From positions 100,562-164,561 of the forward strand of contig NZ_JH711483.1 of the NCBI RefSeq assembly GCF_000269805.1: DNA of 64,000 bases, in the 5' to 3' direction. Position 1 is the first letter of the stretch, and each line of letters begins with the position of its first letter. The position numbers and the translations under genes are program-made. This DNA is from Actinomyces massiliensis 4401292. GTDB lineage: Bacteria > Actinomycetota > Actinomycetes > Actinomycetales > Actinomycetaceae. Under the pieces are notes generated by a model that searched no databases, was not told the DNA's origin, and saw nothing but the letters and a program-made list of their open reading frames with translations. Positions 43,218 to 50,696 of the stretch are shown one piece after another.

Positions 43218-43359
43218 GAACGCCTTTGCGCCCAGATGTCCAGTCAGAATGCGACATGCATGCTTTGAGTGAAAAAGGGCGCTGTTACCTAGTCGCAATA
43301 TCGGATGCCGTGATGGGCTGGGCCGCGTTGCCGCGCCTCTGACTGTCAGGAGACAGCCC

Positions 43360-44418
43360 ATGAAGACCACCCGCATCCTCTCCTCCGTGCTGCTCGCCGC
43401 CGTCGCCTTCGCCGCCGTGCCGGCGGCCCAGGCAACCCCGGCCGTTCCGATATCCGGGCCGTCCTCGCAGCAGGGCTCCACCGCGATCGAGCCGGCGGCG
43501 ATCACGGCGGAAGGGGCCGGTCACGCGGACACCATCCTCCGCAAGGTCAATGAGCTGCGGGCCCAGCAGGGCCTGGGATCCGTGACTCGCTACACCCAGC
43601 TCGACTCGGTCGCCCAGGGGTGGTCCGAGCAGATGGCCGTGCAGCGATCCATGGGCCACAACCCCTCTTTCGCCGATCAGTACCCGAGCGGATGGGCGGG
43701 GGCCTCGGAGAACGTCGCCATACGGTACGGCTCCAGCAGTGACGACGTCGGTGCGCAGCTGTTCGACCAGTGGTACAACTCCCCGGGCCACTACGCCAAC
43801 ATGGTTGCGCCCGAGGCCAACGCCGTGGGCATCGGCATCATCTATGACCAGTCGACCGACACCTGGTACGCCACCCAGAACTTCGCCGCCTACTCCGACC
43901 CGCACGCCGTCGGCTTGACCCCGACCGCCGACTCGTCGGGATCGAACGAGTCCGCATCGACCAGTACCGACTCTTCGGGGTCTTCGGGGTCTTCGGGGGC
44001 TGCTGAGTCGTCGGGGTCGTCGGCGTCGGCGGCGCCCTCGGCATCTGCGCCGGCCCTCCCCGACCCGGCCTCCGCAGCGCCGACCGCCACCGACGACTCC
44101 GCCTCAGGGTCCCGGGCCGCGCAGGAGACGGGCGCTGAGACTCCAGGTGCTACGGGGGCTGCGGTGGCTGCAGGATCTTCAACCATGCCTTCCGCGCCCT
44201 CTGAGTCCGCCCCGGCCGCCGCCACATCGGCCAAGGAGCCGGCGACCGCCGCTGAGAACGCGACGCCCAGCGGGGACCCCGCTGCTGCGGCGGCGTCCGC
44301 CGATAATTCGGGCAAGTCCTCGCTGCCGGTCACCGGTACCACCCTGGCCATCGGCGTGGTCGCCCTCATCGCCGTCATCGCCGGGCTGGTGCTGCTCTTC
44401 CTGCGGCGGCGCCGCTGA
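43360..44418 (+). CDS. Sortase-anchored CAP-domain cell-wall protein
   Basis: A 352-residue exported protein. The signal peptide MKTTRILSSVLLAAVAFAAV has its likely cut after AQA. The CAP/SCP domain (about 55-185) contains ILRKVNELRAQQGLG, SMGHNPSFA, SENVAIRYG, WYNSPGHYANM and GIIYDQSTDTWYATQNFA. A Ser/Ala/Pro/Thr stalk of about 130 residues follows, partly built of 9-bp repeats. At the end is the sorting signal LPVTG, a hydrophobic segment and a basic tail (FLRRRR), so it is covalently attached to the wall. A 36-bp palindrome follows the gene. Confidence 0.9.
   Translation: MKTTRILSSVLLAAVAFAAVPAAQATPAVPISGPSSQQGSTAIEPAAITAEGAGHADTILRKVNELRAQQGLGSVTRYTQLDSVAQGWSEQMAVQRSMGHNPSFADQYPSGWAGASENVAIRYGSSSDDVGAQLFDQWYNSPGHYANMVAPEANAVGIGIIYDQSTDTWYATQNFAAYSDPHAVGLTPTADSSGSNESASTSTDSSGSSGSSGAAESSGSSASAAPSASAPALPDPASAAPTATDDSASGSRAAQETGAETPGATGAAVAAGSSTMPSAPSESAPAAATSAKEPATAAENATPSGDPAAAAASADNSGKSSLPVTGTTLAIGVVALIAVIAGLVLLFLRRRR
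43969..44031. repeat. 9-bp-period minisatellite (7 units) in the CAP-protein stalk
   Basis: Units gactcttcg, gggtcttcg, gggtcttcg, ggggctgct, gagtcgtcg, gggtcgtcg, gcgtcggcg encode the SSGSSG-type stalk. Confidence 0.7.
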
Positions 44419-44444
44419 TCGGCGCCCCCGCCCGCCCCGCCCGC

Positions 44445-44480
44445 CCTGTCATGCCATGGGGCGCCCCATGGCATGACAGG
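44445..44480. terminator. 36-bp perfect palindrome after the CAP gene
   Basis: CCTGTCATGCCATGGGGC and its exact reverse complement meet without a loop. It lies 27 bp after the stop. No T-run follows, so it is either a non-canonical terminator or a protein-binding site. Confidence 0.6.
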
Positions 44481-44491
44481 ACGGGCAGGTC

Positions 44492-44527
44492 GGTGTTGTC
44501 GGTGCTGTCAGTCCTGTCAATCCTGTC
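44492..44527. repeat. 9-bp-period minisatellite (4 units), non-coding
   Basis: Units ggtgttgtc, ggtgctgtc, agtcctgtc, aatcctgtc directly follow the palindrome, between the CAP and acetyltransferase genes. Confidence 0.65.
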
Positions 44528-44585
44528 CACCACCGGCTGATACTGATGGCCCGGCTCCTCTCAGGGCGTGCGTGTGCCAGCGCAC

Positions 44586-45356
44586 ATGCGCAAGACTGAA
44601 CCGGTGAACGAGTCCTCCGCACCCCAGCCGCACAGCACGTCCGCCGGGAGGATCCTCGTCCGCGCGGCCGAGCCGGATGACGCCCCGCGTGTGGCGCGGC
44701 TCCTGACGCTCAGAGGCGCCTCGGTCGATGACGCCCTCCAACAGGCGCCCCGCATGATCGACACCCTCCCGGTGCTCCTCCTGGCTCTGATGTCCGCAGC
44801 CGGCGAGCACCGGACCGCGACCGCCGGTGAGTCGCCTGCAGGCCGCGATAGCGGCCATGGCAGCCATGCCAGCCATGCCAGCAATGCCAGCAATGGCGGC
44901 CACGGTGGCGACCTTGGCGAGGACAGCAATGACCGCCACGATGACCGTCATACTGACCGGCATGCCGACGGTGCCGACGGTGCCGACGATAGTGATACTG
45001 ATGACGCTCTGCTCGCGCCCGTCGCGCTGTCGGGCGCCTTCCCGCTTCCCGAACGGATGCGCGCCTCGCTGCCCGAGCCGGGCTCCGGTGCCGAGGACGC
45101 CTGGATGGTCTCAGGGCTCGTCATCGACCCGGTGGCGCGCCGCGGCGGCGTCGGGAGAGTGCTCCTGACCGCGGTCGCCGAGGCCGTGAACGCCCTCAGG
45201 CCCGCCGCGGACCTCTACAGCGTCGTCAATGCCACCAACCACGCCTCCGTCGGCCTGCATCTGCTGGTCGGTTTCGAAAGGCTCGCACGACTGGGCGGCT
45301 TCGGCGCCGTCACGTTCGAGGATGGGCAGGGCGTCCTGCTGCGTCGGGCGGGGTGA
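44586..45356 (+). CDS. GNAT-family acetyltransferase with repeat-derived insert
   Basis: About 256 residues. The fold starts ILVRAAEPDDAPRVARLLTL. The acetyl-CoA-binding part is VSGLVIDPVARRGGVGRVLL TAV (the RxxGxG/A loop), followed by VNATNHASVGLHLLVGFERL. Between the first helices and strand 4 lies an insert of about 50 residues rich in Gly/His/Asp/Asn (GHGSHASHASNASNGGHGGD and HDDRHTDRHADGADGADDSD), exactly where an 18-unit 9-bp repeat lies. The start is uncertain (GTG 44568, ATG 44586 or GTG 44604). The substrate is unknown. Confidence 0.78.
   Translation: MRKTEPVNESSAPQPHSTSAGRILVRAAEPDDAPRVARLLTLRGASVDDALQQAPRMIDTLPVLLLALMSAAGEHRTATAGESPAGRDSGHGSHASHASNASNGGHGGDLGEDSNDRHDDRHTDRHADGADGADDSDTDDALLAPVALSGAFPLPERMRASLPEPGSGAEDAWMVSGLVIDPVARRGGVGRVLLTAVAEAVNALRPAADLYSVVNATNHASVGLHLLVGFERLARLGGFGAVTFEDGQGVLLRRAG
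44847..45008. repeat. 9-bp-period minisatellite (about 18 units), the longest in the window
   Basis: It runs from gcggccatg through catggcagc, catgccagc, catgccagc, aatgccagc, aatggcggc to gccgacggt, gccgacggt, gccgacgat, agtgatact. Several sub-families follow one another in the same 9-bp register inside the acetyltransferase gene. Confidence 0.75.
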
Positions 45357-46485
45357 ATAACGGGGTCGGATCCGACAGGCGCAGCTCGTCGCGGCCCACG
45401 GCGTAGAACATGCCCGGATAGCGGCCGAACTGCTCCTCCGCCCCCGGCACTCTCGGCGCGCTGCGGTCCATACGGGCGAGCACGTCCGCGGGAGTCGGCC
45501 ATGCCTCGCTGCCGACTCCGCCCGCAGGGCTCACCGGCGGGTACCAGGCGGTCTTGGGGCGCATCATGAGACGTCCCGGACGGCTGCGATCCCTCAGCGC
45601 GTGCGCCCTCCAGGTCAGGATCGGGTGAGTCGATGTCCACTGCACGATGTGCACCCAGAATCCCTGCTCGTGCGCGGCGCGGTCCGCGGTCGCGTGCAGG
45701 CCGACCTGCGCACCCAGGTACTTGCCCGCGCCGAGCAGCCCCACAAGGCCCGGCACACCGGTGGGGGAGACGTCATAGCCATGATTGTCCGCCGTGTACT
45801 CCTGGGACCGCGATAGGGCCTTGCCGAGCAGGGGCACCGAGGACGCGGCCTGGGAGACGAGGAGTCGCCAGAAGGAGACGTGCCCGGCGGCGAGGTGGCC
45901 GACTTCGTGGGAGATGATGAACCGCAGGGCCTCGGGATCGCGTGCCGAGCCGCCGACCTCGAACAGGTCGGAGTGGATGACGACGAAGCGGCGGAAACCG
46001 TGCCCCGCGGCGAAGGCGTTGACCTTGCCGTTGCCCAGGAGCACATAGGCGTCGGGGACGCGCCGCAGCCCGAAGCGCTCGGCGGCCTCCACCACCATCC
46101 GGTAGCCCTCGGGGAACTGGGTAGGGCTCATCTGCACCGCGGAGGCGCGCATCTTCGCGTACAGGAGCGCACGCGCGCCCCAGAGGATCAGCGGCAGCAG
46201 CGGGACGGTCAGGAGGATCTGGGCGCCCGTCGTCGCGCCGTCGCCGACGAAGAAGTCGCGCACGTCCCCGGCAAGTCCAGTGGGGGAGGGCACGGTAACG
46301 AGCCACACCACCAGCGCCGCCCAGGCCGCGATCGCCACGACGCCGACAGCCGCACTCGTCCACACCAGCGGCATCTCGGCGCGGTGGCGAAGCCGACGGA
46401 TACCGGCCGGACCGTGGACGGTGGCGCCGTTGAGCGGACGGGGGCGCGTGGGCCGGACCGCCTGTGCGGGCAGTGAGAACGTCAT
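45310..46485 (-). CDS. M48-family membrane metalloprotease
   Basis: A 391-residue zinc protease. Two N-terminal membrane segments (WTSAAVGVVAIAAWAALVVW and ILLTVPLLPLILWGARALLY) precede the catalytic part. The zinc motif is FIISHEVGHLAAGH (HExxH), with the third ligand in RSQEYTADNHGYDV (ExxxD). VNAFAAGHGFRRFVVIHSDL is the conserved strand before the zinc helix. It has the HtpX/Ste24-like domain order. The last 47 bp overlap the convergent acetyltransferase gene. TAAGGT (minus strand 46497-46492) ends 6 nt before the ATG, so a leaderless start is likely. Confidence 0.9.
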   Translation of the reverse strand: MTFSLPAQAVRPTRPRPLNGATVHGPAGIRRLRHRAEMPLVWTSAAVGVVAIAAWAALVVWLVTVPSPTGLAGDVRDFFVGDGATTGAQILLTVPLLPLILWGARALLYAKMRASAVQMSPTQFPEGYRMVVEAAERFGLRRVPDAYVLLGNGKVNAFAAGHGFRRFVVIHSDLFEVGGSARDPEALRFIISHEVGHLAAGHVSFWRLLVSQAASSVPLLGKALSRSQEYTADNHGYDVSPTGVPGLVGLLGAGKYLGAQVGLHATADRAAHEQGFWVHIVQWTSTHPILTWRAHALRDRSRPGRLMMRPKTAWYPPVSPAGGVGSEAWPTPADVLARMDRSAPRVPGAEEQFGRYPGMFYAVGRDELRLSDPTPLFTPPDAAGRPAHPRT

Positions 46486-46648
46486 GCCCCGACCTTAGAG
46501 CGCGTCGTGGATGGCGGGCGCCCTGAGAGGTGCCTGTGCCGGGATGCGGGTTCCCGGCGCCGCCCCGCGTACGGGATGGAGGCGCGGTGCCGCTCCCGCC
46601 CCAGCTCCGGGGCGATCGCCGGGTTGGATGGGTCGGTAGGGTCGGGGC

Positions 46649-47395
46649 GTGACCGACCACGAGATCCCCTGGGGCATGCAGATCGCCGTCCACTATGACA
46701 AGGTTCACCCGCCGCGGCGCATCGACGTCGCTGAGGCCGCGGCCCGCGCCGTCGTCGCCCTGCTCGCCTCGCCGCAGGCCGCTCCGGGCGGGGCCTGGCA
46801 CGACGCCGTCGAGCACTGGAGGAATGGGCGCATTCGCAAGCTCGTGCGCCGCGCTCGAGGGCGGCGCTGGGAGGAGGTCCAGGACCTTCCGGGAGTCACT
46901 GTCGTACAAGACGGTCCCGCCGGCTGGGGGCTGGCCTCGGCCCGGGCCTTTGTGCCCGGTCCGGTCCGACCGCTGCCTCCGGCGCTGGCCAAGACGCAGG
47001 TCGAGGGCACCCACTTCCCCCACGGGGATGAGCTGCCGCCCCCGCCCGCCGCCATCGCCGAGGCCGTCGCGCGTGATCCCGAGGCGGTGGCGGGCATCGA
47101 TCTGACGGATGCGTCCGTCTCCTCCGGTGCGCCGGTGGAGATCGAGGTCACCCCCCTGGAGGAGATGACCAGCGGCAAGCTGTGCGCACAGGTCGCCCAC
47201 GCCGCCCAGCTCGCCTGGCAGAGCCCGGCGATGCCGGACGCATGCCGCTCCGCCTGGGCGGCTCAGGACTATCGGGTGCGGGTGGTCTTCCCGTCGCCGG
47301 AGGTCTGGGGGGCTGCCTCACGGCCCGTCCGCGTCGTGGATGCCGGCTTCACGGAACTCGACGGCCCGCGGGAGACGGCGCGGGCCCGATGGTGA
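46649..47395 (+). CDS. Peptidyl-tRNA hydrolase II-like protein
   Basis: A 248-residue protein. The PTH2 core is in the C-terminal part, with SGKLCAQVAHAAQLAW matching the family's GKxAAQxxHA motif. The N-terminal segment WGMQIAVHYDKVHPPRRIDV AEAAARAVVALL suggests a second related half, so it may be a diverged fusion. It would release tRNA from stalled peptidyl-tRNA. The GTG at 46649 follows TAGGGT (46637-46642) by 6 nt, indicating a leaderless message. Confidence 0.7.
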   Translation: MTDHEIPWGMQIAVHYDKVHPPRRIDVAEAAARAVVALLASPQAAPGGAWHDAVEHWRNGRIRKLVRRARGRRWEEVQDLPGVTVVQDGPAGWGLASARAFVPGPVRPLPPALAKTQVEGTHFPHGDELPPPPAAIAEAVARDPEAVAGIDLTDASVSSGAPVEIEVTPLEEMTSGKLCAQVAHAAQLAWQSPAMPDACRSAWAAQDYRVRVVFPSPEVWGAASRPVRVVDAGFTELDGPRETARARW

Positions 47396-47428
47396 TGCGT
47401 GCTTCGGGGCGGTGCGGGTCCGGCCGGC

Positions 47429-47464
47429 GAGCTCGCCGAATTCACTGAGTTCACCGAGATCGGT
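47429..47464. repeat. 9-bp-period minisatellite (4 units), non-coding
   Basis: Units gagctcgcc, gaattcact, gagttcacc, gagatcggt run into the 22-bp array. Confidence 0.55.
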
Positions 47465-47542
47465 CGTAACCCGCATCGAGATCGGTCCGCTTCCGGCTCG
47501 AGATCGGTCATAACCCGCATCGAGATCGGTTCTGCGGACCGC
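47455..47542. repeat. 22-bp-period direct-repeat array at a convergent junction
   Basis: CGAGATCGGT begins at 47455, 47477, 47499 and 47521, exactly 22 bp apart. Units 1 and 3 continue with TCRTAACCCGCAT. The array lies between the convergent PTH2-like and GtrA genes (47396-47567) and shares its core with the hairpin at 55288-55356. Confidence 0.75.
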
Positions 47543-47567
47543 GCCTGCCAGTCCGCGGGATGCGCCG

Positions 47568-48218
47568 CTAGGCGGCCACCGGCGTACCGGGCCCGTCGTC
47601 GTCATCGGGCTCGGGAGTGCCCCGGAACACCCAGAGCTTCATCAGCGTGTAGAGGTAGGCGCCCTCGCAGCAGGCCGAGATGAGCCGGGCCAGTTCTGCG
47701 TGCACCCCGATCCAGTACAGGAAGGAGGTCAGGCCGAGGATGAAGATGACGTACTGGCTTGCGAGCCCGACCGCGTAGCGCGAGCCCTGCGAGACCAGGT
47801 GGCCTCGGGACTGGAAGTTCAGCCACCGATTGAGCAGCAGCGAATAGGCGCCCGCGATCATGTACCCCAGGGTGACGGCCAGCGGGTAGAGCCAGTGGAG
47901 CTTGTCGAAGAAGAGCCACAGGAAGCTGATGTCGATCAGGAAGGCGGAGCCGTTGATGAGCGCATAGCCGATGAAGGTCACGGGCACGCGCTTGCGCAGC
48001 CTGCTGGGGATGAGGCGGTGAATGCGGCTGATGACGTGAAGGAAGACGCGCGGGGCGCGGCGCGAGGGATCGTTGAGACGCTCGTCGAGCTTGCCGGAGA
48101 TGCGTTCTCGAGCGGAGGCGTTGGACGTGTTGGACGCGGTCGAGTGCGCGGATAGTGGCGTCCTGCGCTCCGATGCGCAGAATCGGGCCGCGGGCCCGGC
48201 TGCATCCCGTGTCGTCAT
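47568..48218 (-). CDS. GtrA-family membrane protein
   Basis: A 216-residue protein with four membrane segments (FIGYALINGSAFLIDISFLW, YPLAVTLGYMIAGAYSLLLN, SQYVIFILGLTSFLYWIGVH, LISACCEGAYLYTLMKLWVF). YSLLLNRWLNFQSRG and KLWVFR are the GtrA signatures. GtrA proteins carry polyprenyl-linked sugars across the membrane or support surface-glycan glycosyltransferases. The N-terminal 75 residues are cytoplasmic and low-complexity. GAGAGGA precedes the ATG at 48218. The 258-bp upstream gap (48219-48476) is AT-richer and probably holds its promoter; I see no gene in it. Confidence 0.85.
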   Translation of the reverse strand: MTTRDAAGPAARFCASERRTPLSAHSTASNTSNASARERISGKLDERLNDPSRRAPRVFLHVISRIHRLIPSRLRKRVPVTFIGYALINGSAFLIDISFLWLFFDKLHWLYPLAVTLGYMIAGAYSLLLNRWLNFQSRGHLVSQGSRYAVGLASQYVIFILGLTSFLYWIGVHAELARLISACCEGAYLYTLMKLWVFRGTPEPDDDDGPGTPVAA

Positions 48219-48476
48219 ATCGTCCTCTCGAGGCGTCGGCGTCGACGTGTGGCAATTTTGCCTATGAGTGAGTCTTTCGCGACAAGACCTGCTGTACAAG
48301 CTCTTCAGGATGAGAAAGTCGTCGCTTCGCCCTCCTCCCTTAGAAGGGGCCGCTGCGTCGTACGTCGTGCCCTATGTCGTTGAAAGATCCTCAGAATCGT
48401 TGTGATAATCAGTAATTGTCGCATCCGAGTAGGGCGGGCTCGGGCGCGTCGCGCTCCTGCACGGCGGGCGGCCCGG

Positions 48477-49130
48477 TCAGGCGCTCAAAGCCTCAATCAG
48501 CTCCCGGCGCAATACTCGGCCGCCCGAGTCGCTGGGGTGGTGCAGCGTGCGCAGGCCCAACGCACTGGCCGCCGCTATGTTCTCGGCGCTGTCATCCACG
48601 AACAGGGCCTCATCGGCATCGACCCGCGCCATTGTCAGAACGGCGCGGAAGTAGTCCGGATCGGGCTTGGCCACGCCCAGCAGGCAGGAGTAGGCGTCGA
48701 TGTCGCACAGGCCGTCGTAGCCCAGGGCGGTGCGCATCCATTCGCGGCGCTCCCGCTGCTGGTTGGTGGCCAGGACGGTGAGGTAGTCCGAGGCTCTCAG
48801 CTCGCGGACCAGCTCCCAGGCGAGCGGATCGGGCCTCGCCCGGCGCCACAGGTCCATCAGCTCGTCGGCGTCCTTGGTCAGCCCCAGTTCGACGATCAGC
48901 CTGTCCAGCAGGTCCCGCAGACTCTCCCTGCCCGCCAGCGCATCGCCCTCTCCCGATAAGAGAGCCTTCGCGAAGGGCTCGCCGCCGCCGTCGGACAGCG
49001 CCTGATACCAGGGCGTGCCGATGAGCTGGAGGACGCCGTCGGCGTCCAGGAGCACGGCGCGCACAGGCGTGGTTCCGAGCGGCGGCAGCGGTGGTGGAGA
49101 TGGTGCGGGCGGTGGCGCGGCGGTGGTCAC
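48477..49130 (-). CDS. HAD-family hydrolase
   Basis: A 217-residue phosphatase-type protein. Motif I is AVLLDADGVL (DxD), the helical cap follows, motif II is LTVLATNQQRE, motif III is the Lys in LGVAKPDPDYF, and motif IV is ALFVDDSAENI. A Pro-rich N-terminal tail (APPPAPSPPPLPPLG) precedes the fold. The GTG at 49130 fits the fold; longer upstream frames are not needed. The substrate is unknown. Confidence 0.87.
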   Translation of the reverse strand: MTTAAPPPAPSPPPLPPLGTTPVRAVLLDADGVLQLIGTPWYQALSDGGGEPFAKALLSGEGDALAGRESLRDLLDRLIVELGLTKDADELMDLWRRARPDPLAWELVRELRASDYLTVLATNQQRERREWMRTALGYDGLCDIDAYSCLLGVAKPDPDYFRAVLTMARVDADEALFVDDSAENIAAASALGLRTLHHPSDSGGRVLRRELIEALSA

Positions 49131-49239
49131 GAATCCATCCTGCCTCAGCGGACTGCCCGGAGTCGGTTGCCTTCCCACGGCGCGGCGACGAGGGAATCGG
49201 CCGGCGTGCAGCGCCCCGGGGCCGCCAGGCGGCAGAAGC

Positions 49240-49920
49240 TCAGGGGCGAACGGCGAAACCCCGGAGGACCTCGCGGACCGCCGCGGTCGGGTCCGGTGCG
49301 TCCATGATGCCCCGCACCAGCGCCACCCCGGCGACGCCGGTACCCGCCAGAGCCCTGGCATCCTCGGGCCTGACGTCCCCGATGGCCACCACGGGCAGGT
49401 TCGTGGCCCCTACCAGTGGCCGGTAGCCCTCCACTCCCAGAGCCGGACGGCCCGAGTCCTTCGTCGGAGTAGGGCGGAAGGGGCCGGCGCCCACGTAGTC
49501 GATGAGGTCCGCGACCGCCTGCGCGCCGCGCACGAGCTCCAGCGTCCCGGTGGTCAGCCCGATCACCGCCTGAGGGCCGAGCAGGGCCCGGGCATCGGCC
49601 ACCGGCAGGTCCTCCTGGCCCAGGTGCACCCCATGAACATGAGCACCGACCCTCATAGCCGCGAAGGCGATATCGCAACGGTCATCCACGACGACGCGCG
49701 TGGCCGTGTTCGCCCGCTCGACCGCGCCCGCCACCGCAAGGGTCAGCTCCAGGAGGCCGGCGGCGCTGAGATCCTTGGCCCGCACCTGCACGATTCCCGC
49801 CCCGGCACGAGCAGCTGCCGCCGCCACCTCGGCCGTGCGGCGCGAGCTCCCGGAGGTCACCAGGTAGCAGGTCGGATTCAGCTGCCGAATCGCCGTGCGC
49901 ACGGGACGTGCGGGATTCAT
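49240..49920 (-). CDS. thiE: Thiamine-phosphate synthase
   Basis: A 226-residue TIM-barrel enzyme that joins HMP-PP and HET-P to form thiamine phosphate. Landmarks are IVQVRAKDLSA (QxRxK), VVVDDRCDIAFA, GVHLGQEDLPV (HLGQxD), VGAGPFRPTPTKDS and LPVVAIGDVRPEDA. It is the last gene of the riboswitch-led operon; its ATG overlaps the thiM stop (ATGA at 49917-49920). Confidence 0.95.
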   Translation of the reverse strand: MNPARPVRTAIRQLNPTCYLVTSGSSRRTAEVAAAAARAGAGIVQVRAKDLSAAGLLELTLAVAGAVERANTATRVVVDDRCDIAFAAMRVGAHVHGVHLGQEDLPVADARALLGPQAVIGLTTGTLELVRGAQAVADLIDYVGAGPFRPTPTKDSGRPALGVEGYRPLVGATNLPVVAIGDVRPEDARALAGTGVAGVALVRGIMDAPDPTAAVREVLRGFAVRP

Positions 49921-50696
49921 AGCGCCACCTCGTCCAGGGAGTCCAGAAGCGCCGTCCGGAAACTGCCCGGGCGCGGTGCTCGGGTCTCGGCCAGTTCCCC
50001 GGCTACCGCAATCCACACGGTGGCGGCGTCGGCGGCCTCCAGGGGCGCCGCCCCGCCCCCCAGACAGGCGGCCGTCAATGCGCCCAGCAGGCATCCGGTC
50101 CCGGTCACCCGCGTCAGCAGCGGCGTGCCGCGCGCCACCCGCAGCTCGCGCCGGGCGTCGATCAGCAGATCCTCGGCCCCCGAGATGGCCACAACCCCTC
50201 CGGTGAGGGCGCTCACCTGACGCGCCGCCCGCACCACCTCGTCTGGGACGGCCGTCGAGTCCGCCCCGCGTCCACCGGCTTCACCGGTCAGCGCCAGGAC
50301 CTCCGAGGCGTTGGCGCGCACGACGGCGGGATGCCGCTTCAGCAGCCGGCGCGCCATGGCGGTGCGCACCGGTGCGACCCCGACCGCAGCCGGGTCCAGC
50401 ACCCACGGCAGTCCCAGCCCCTGCGCAGCTTCGACAGTTGCCGGTATGCCCTCCGAGCCGTCGGTGGACAGGGTGCCCAGGTTGATCAGCAGGGCGTTGG
50501 CCAAGGTCACCATGTGGGGGGCCTCGTCGAGGGTCTCGGTCATCATCGGGCGGGCGCCGGCCGCCAGCAGTCCGTCGGCCACGATTCCCATGGATACCGC
50601 CGCGCTCAGGCAGTGCACCAGCGGTGCGCGCTCCCGCACGGCGGTGAGAACAGGGCGCACCCGCTTCAGATCCGGATCGTGTACGAGGATGCTCAC
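49917..50696 (-). CDS. thiM: Hydroxyethylthiazole kinase
   Basis: A 259-residue ribokinase-like enzyme that phosphorylates the salvaged thiazole moiety. It has APLVHCLSAAVSMGIVADGL (the usual NxV is replaced by SAAV), ARPMMTETLDEAPHM, ALLINLGTL, VLDPAAVGVAPVRT and the active-site VTGTGCLLGAL. The GTG start overlaps the MFS stop (GTGA at 50693-50696). It supplies HET-P to ThiE, indicating salvage of thiazole rather than de novo synthesis. Confidence 0.93.
   Translation of the reverse strand: MSILVHDPDLKRVRPVLTAVRERAPLVHCLSAAVSMGIVADGLLAAGARPMMTETLDEAPHMVTLANALLINLGTLSTDGSEGIPATVEAAQGLGLPWVLDPAAVGVAPVRTAMARRLLKRHPAVVRANASEVLALTGEAGGRGADSTAVPDEVVRAARQVSALTGGVVAISGAEDLLIDARRELRVARGTPLLTRVTGTGCLLGALTAACLGGGAAPLEAADAATVWIAVAGELAETRAPRPGSFRTALLDSLDEVAL

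Noticed and set aside
47455-47542. The 22-bp array considered as a CRISPR
   Set aside because: The conserved part is only about 10 bp, there are no 30-bp unique spacers, no cas genes are near, and units 1 and 3 share the supposed spacer.
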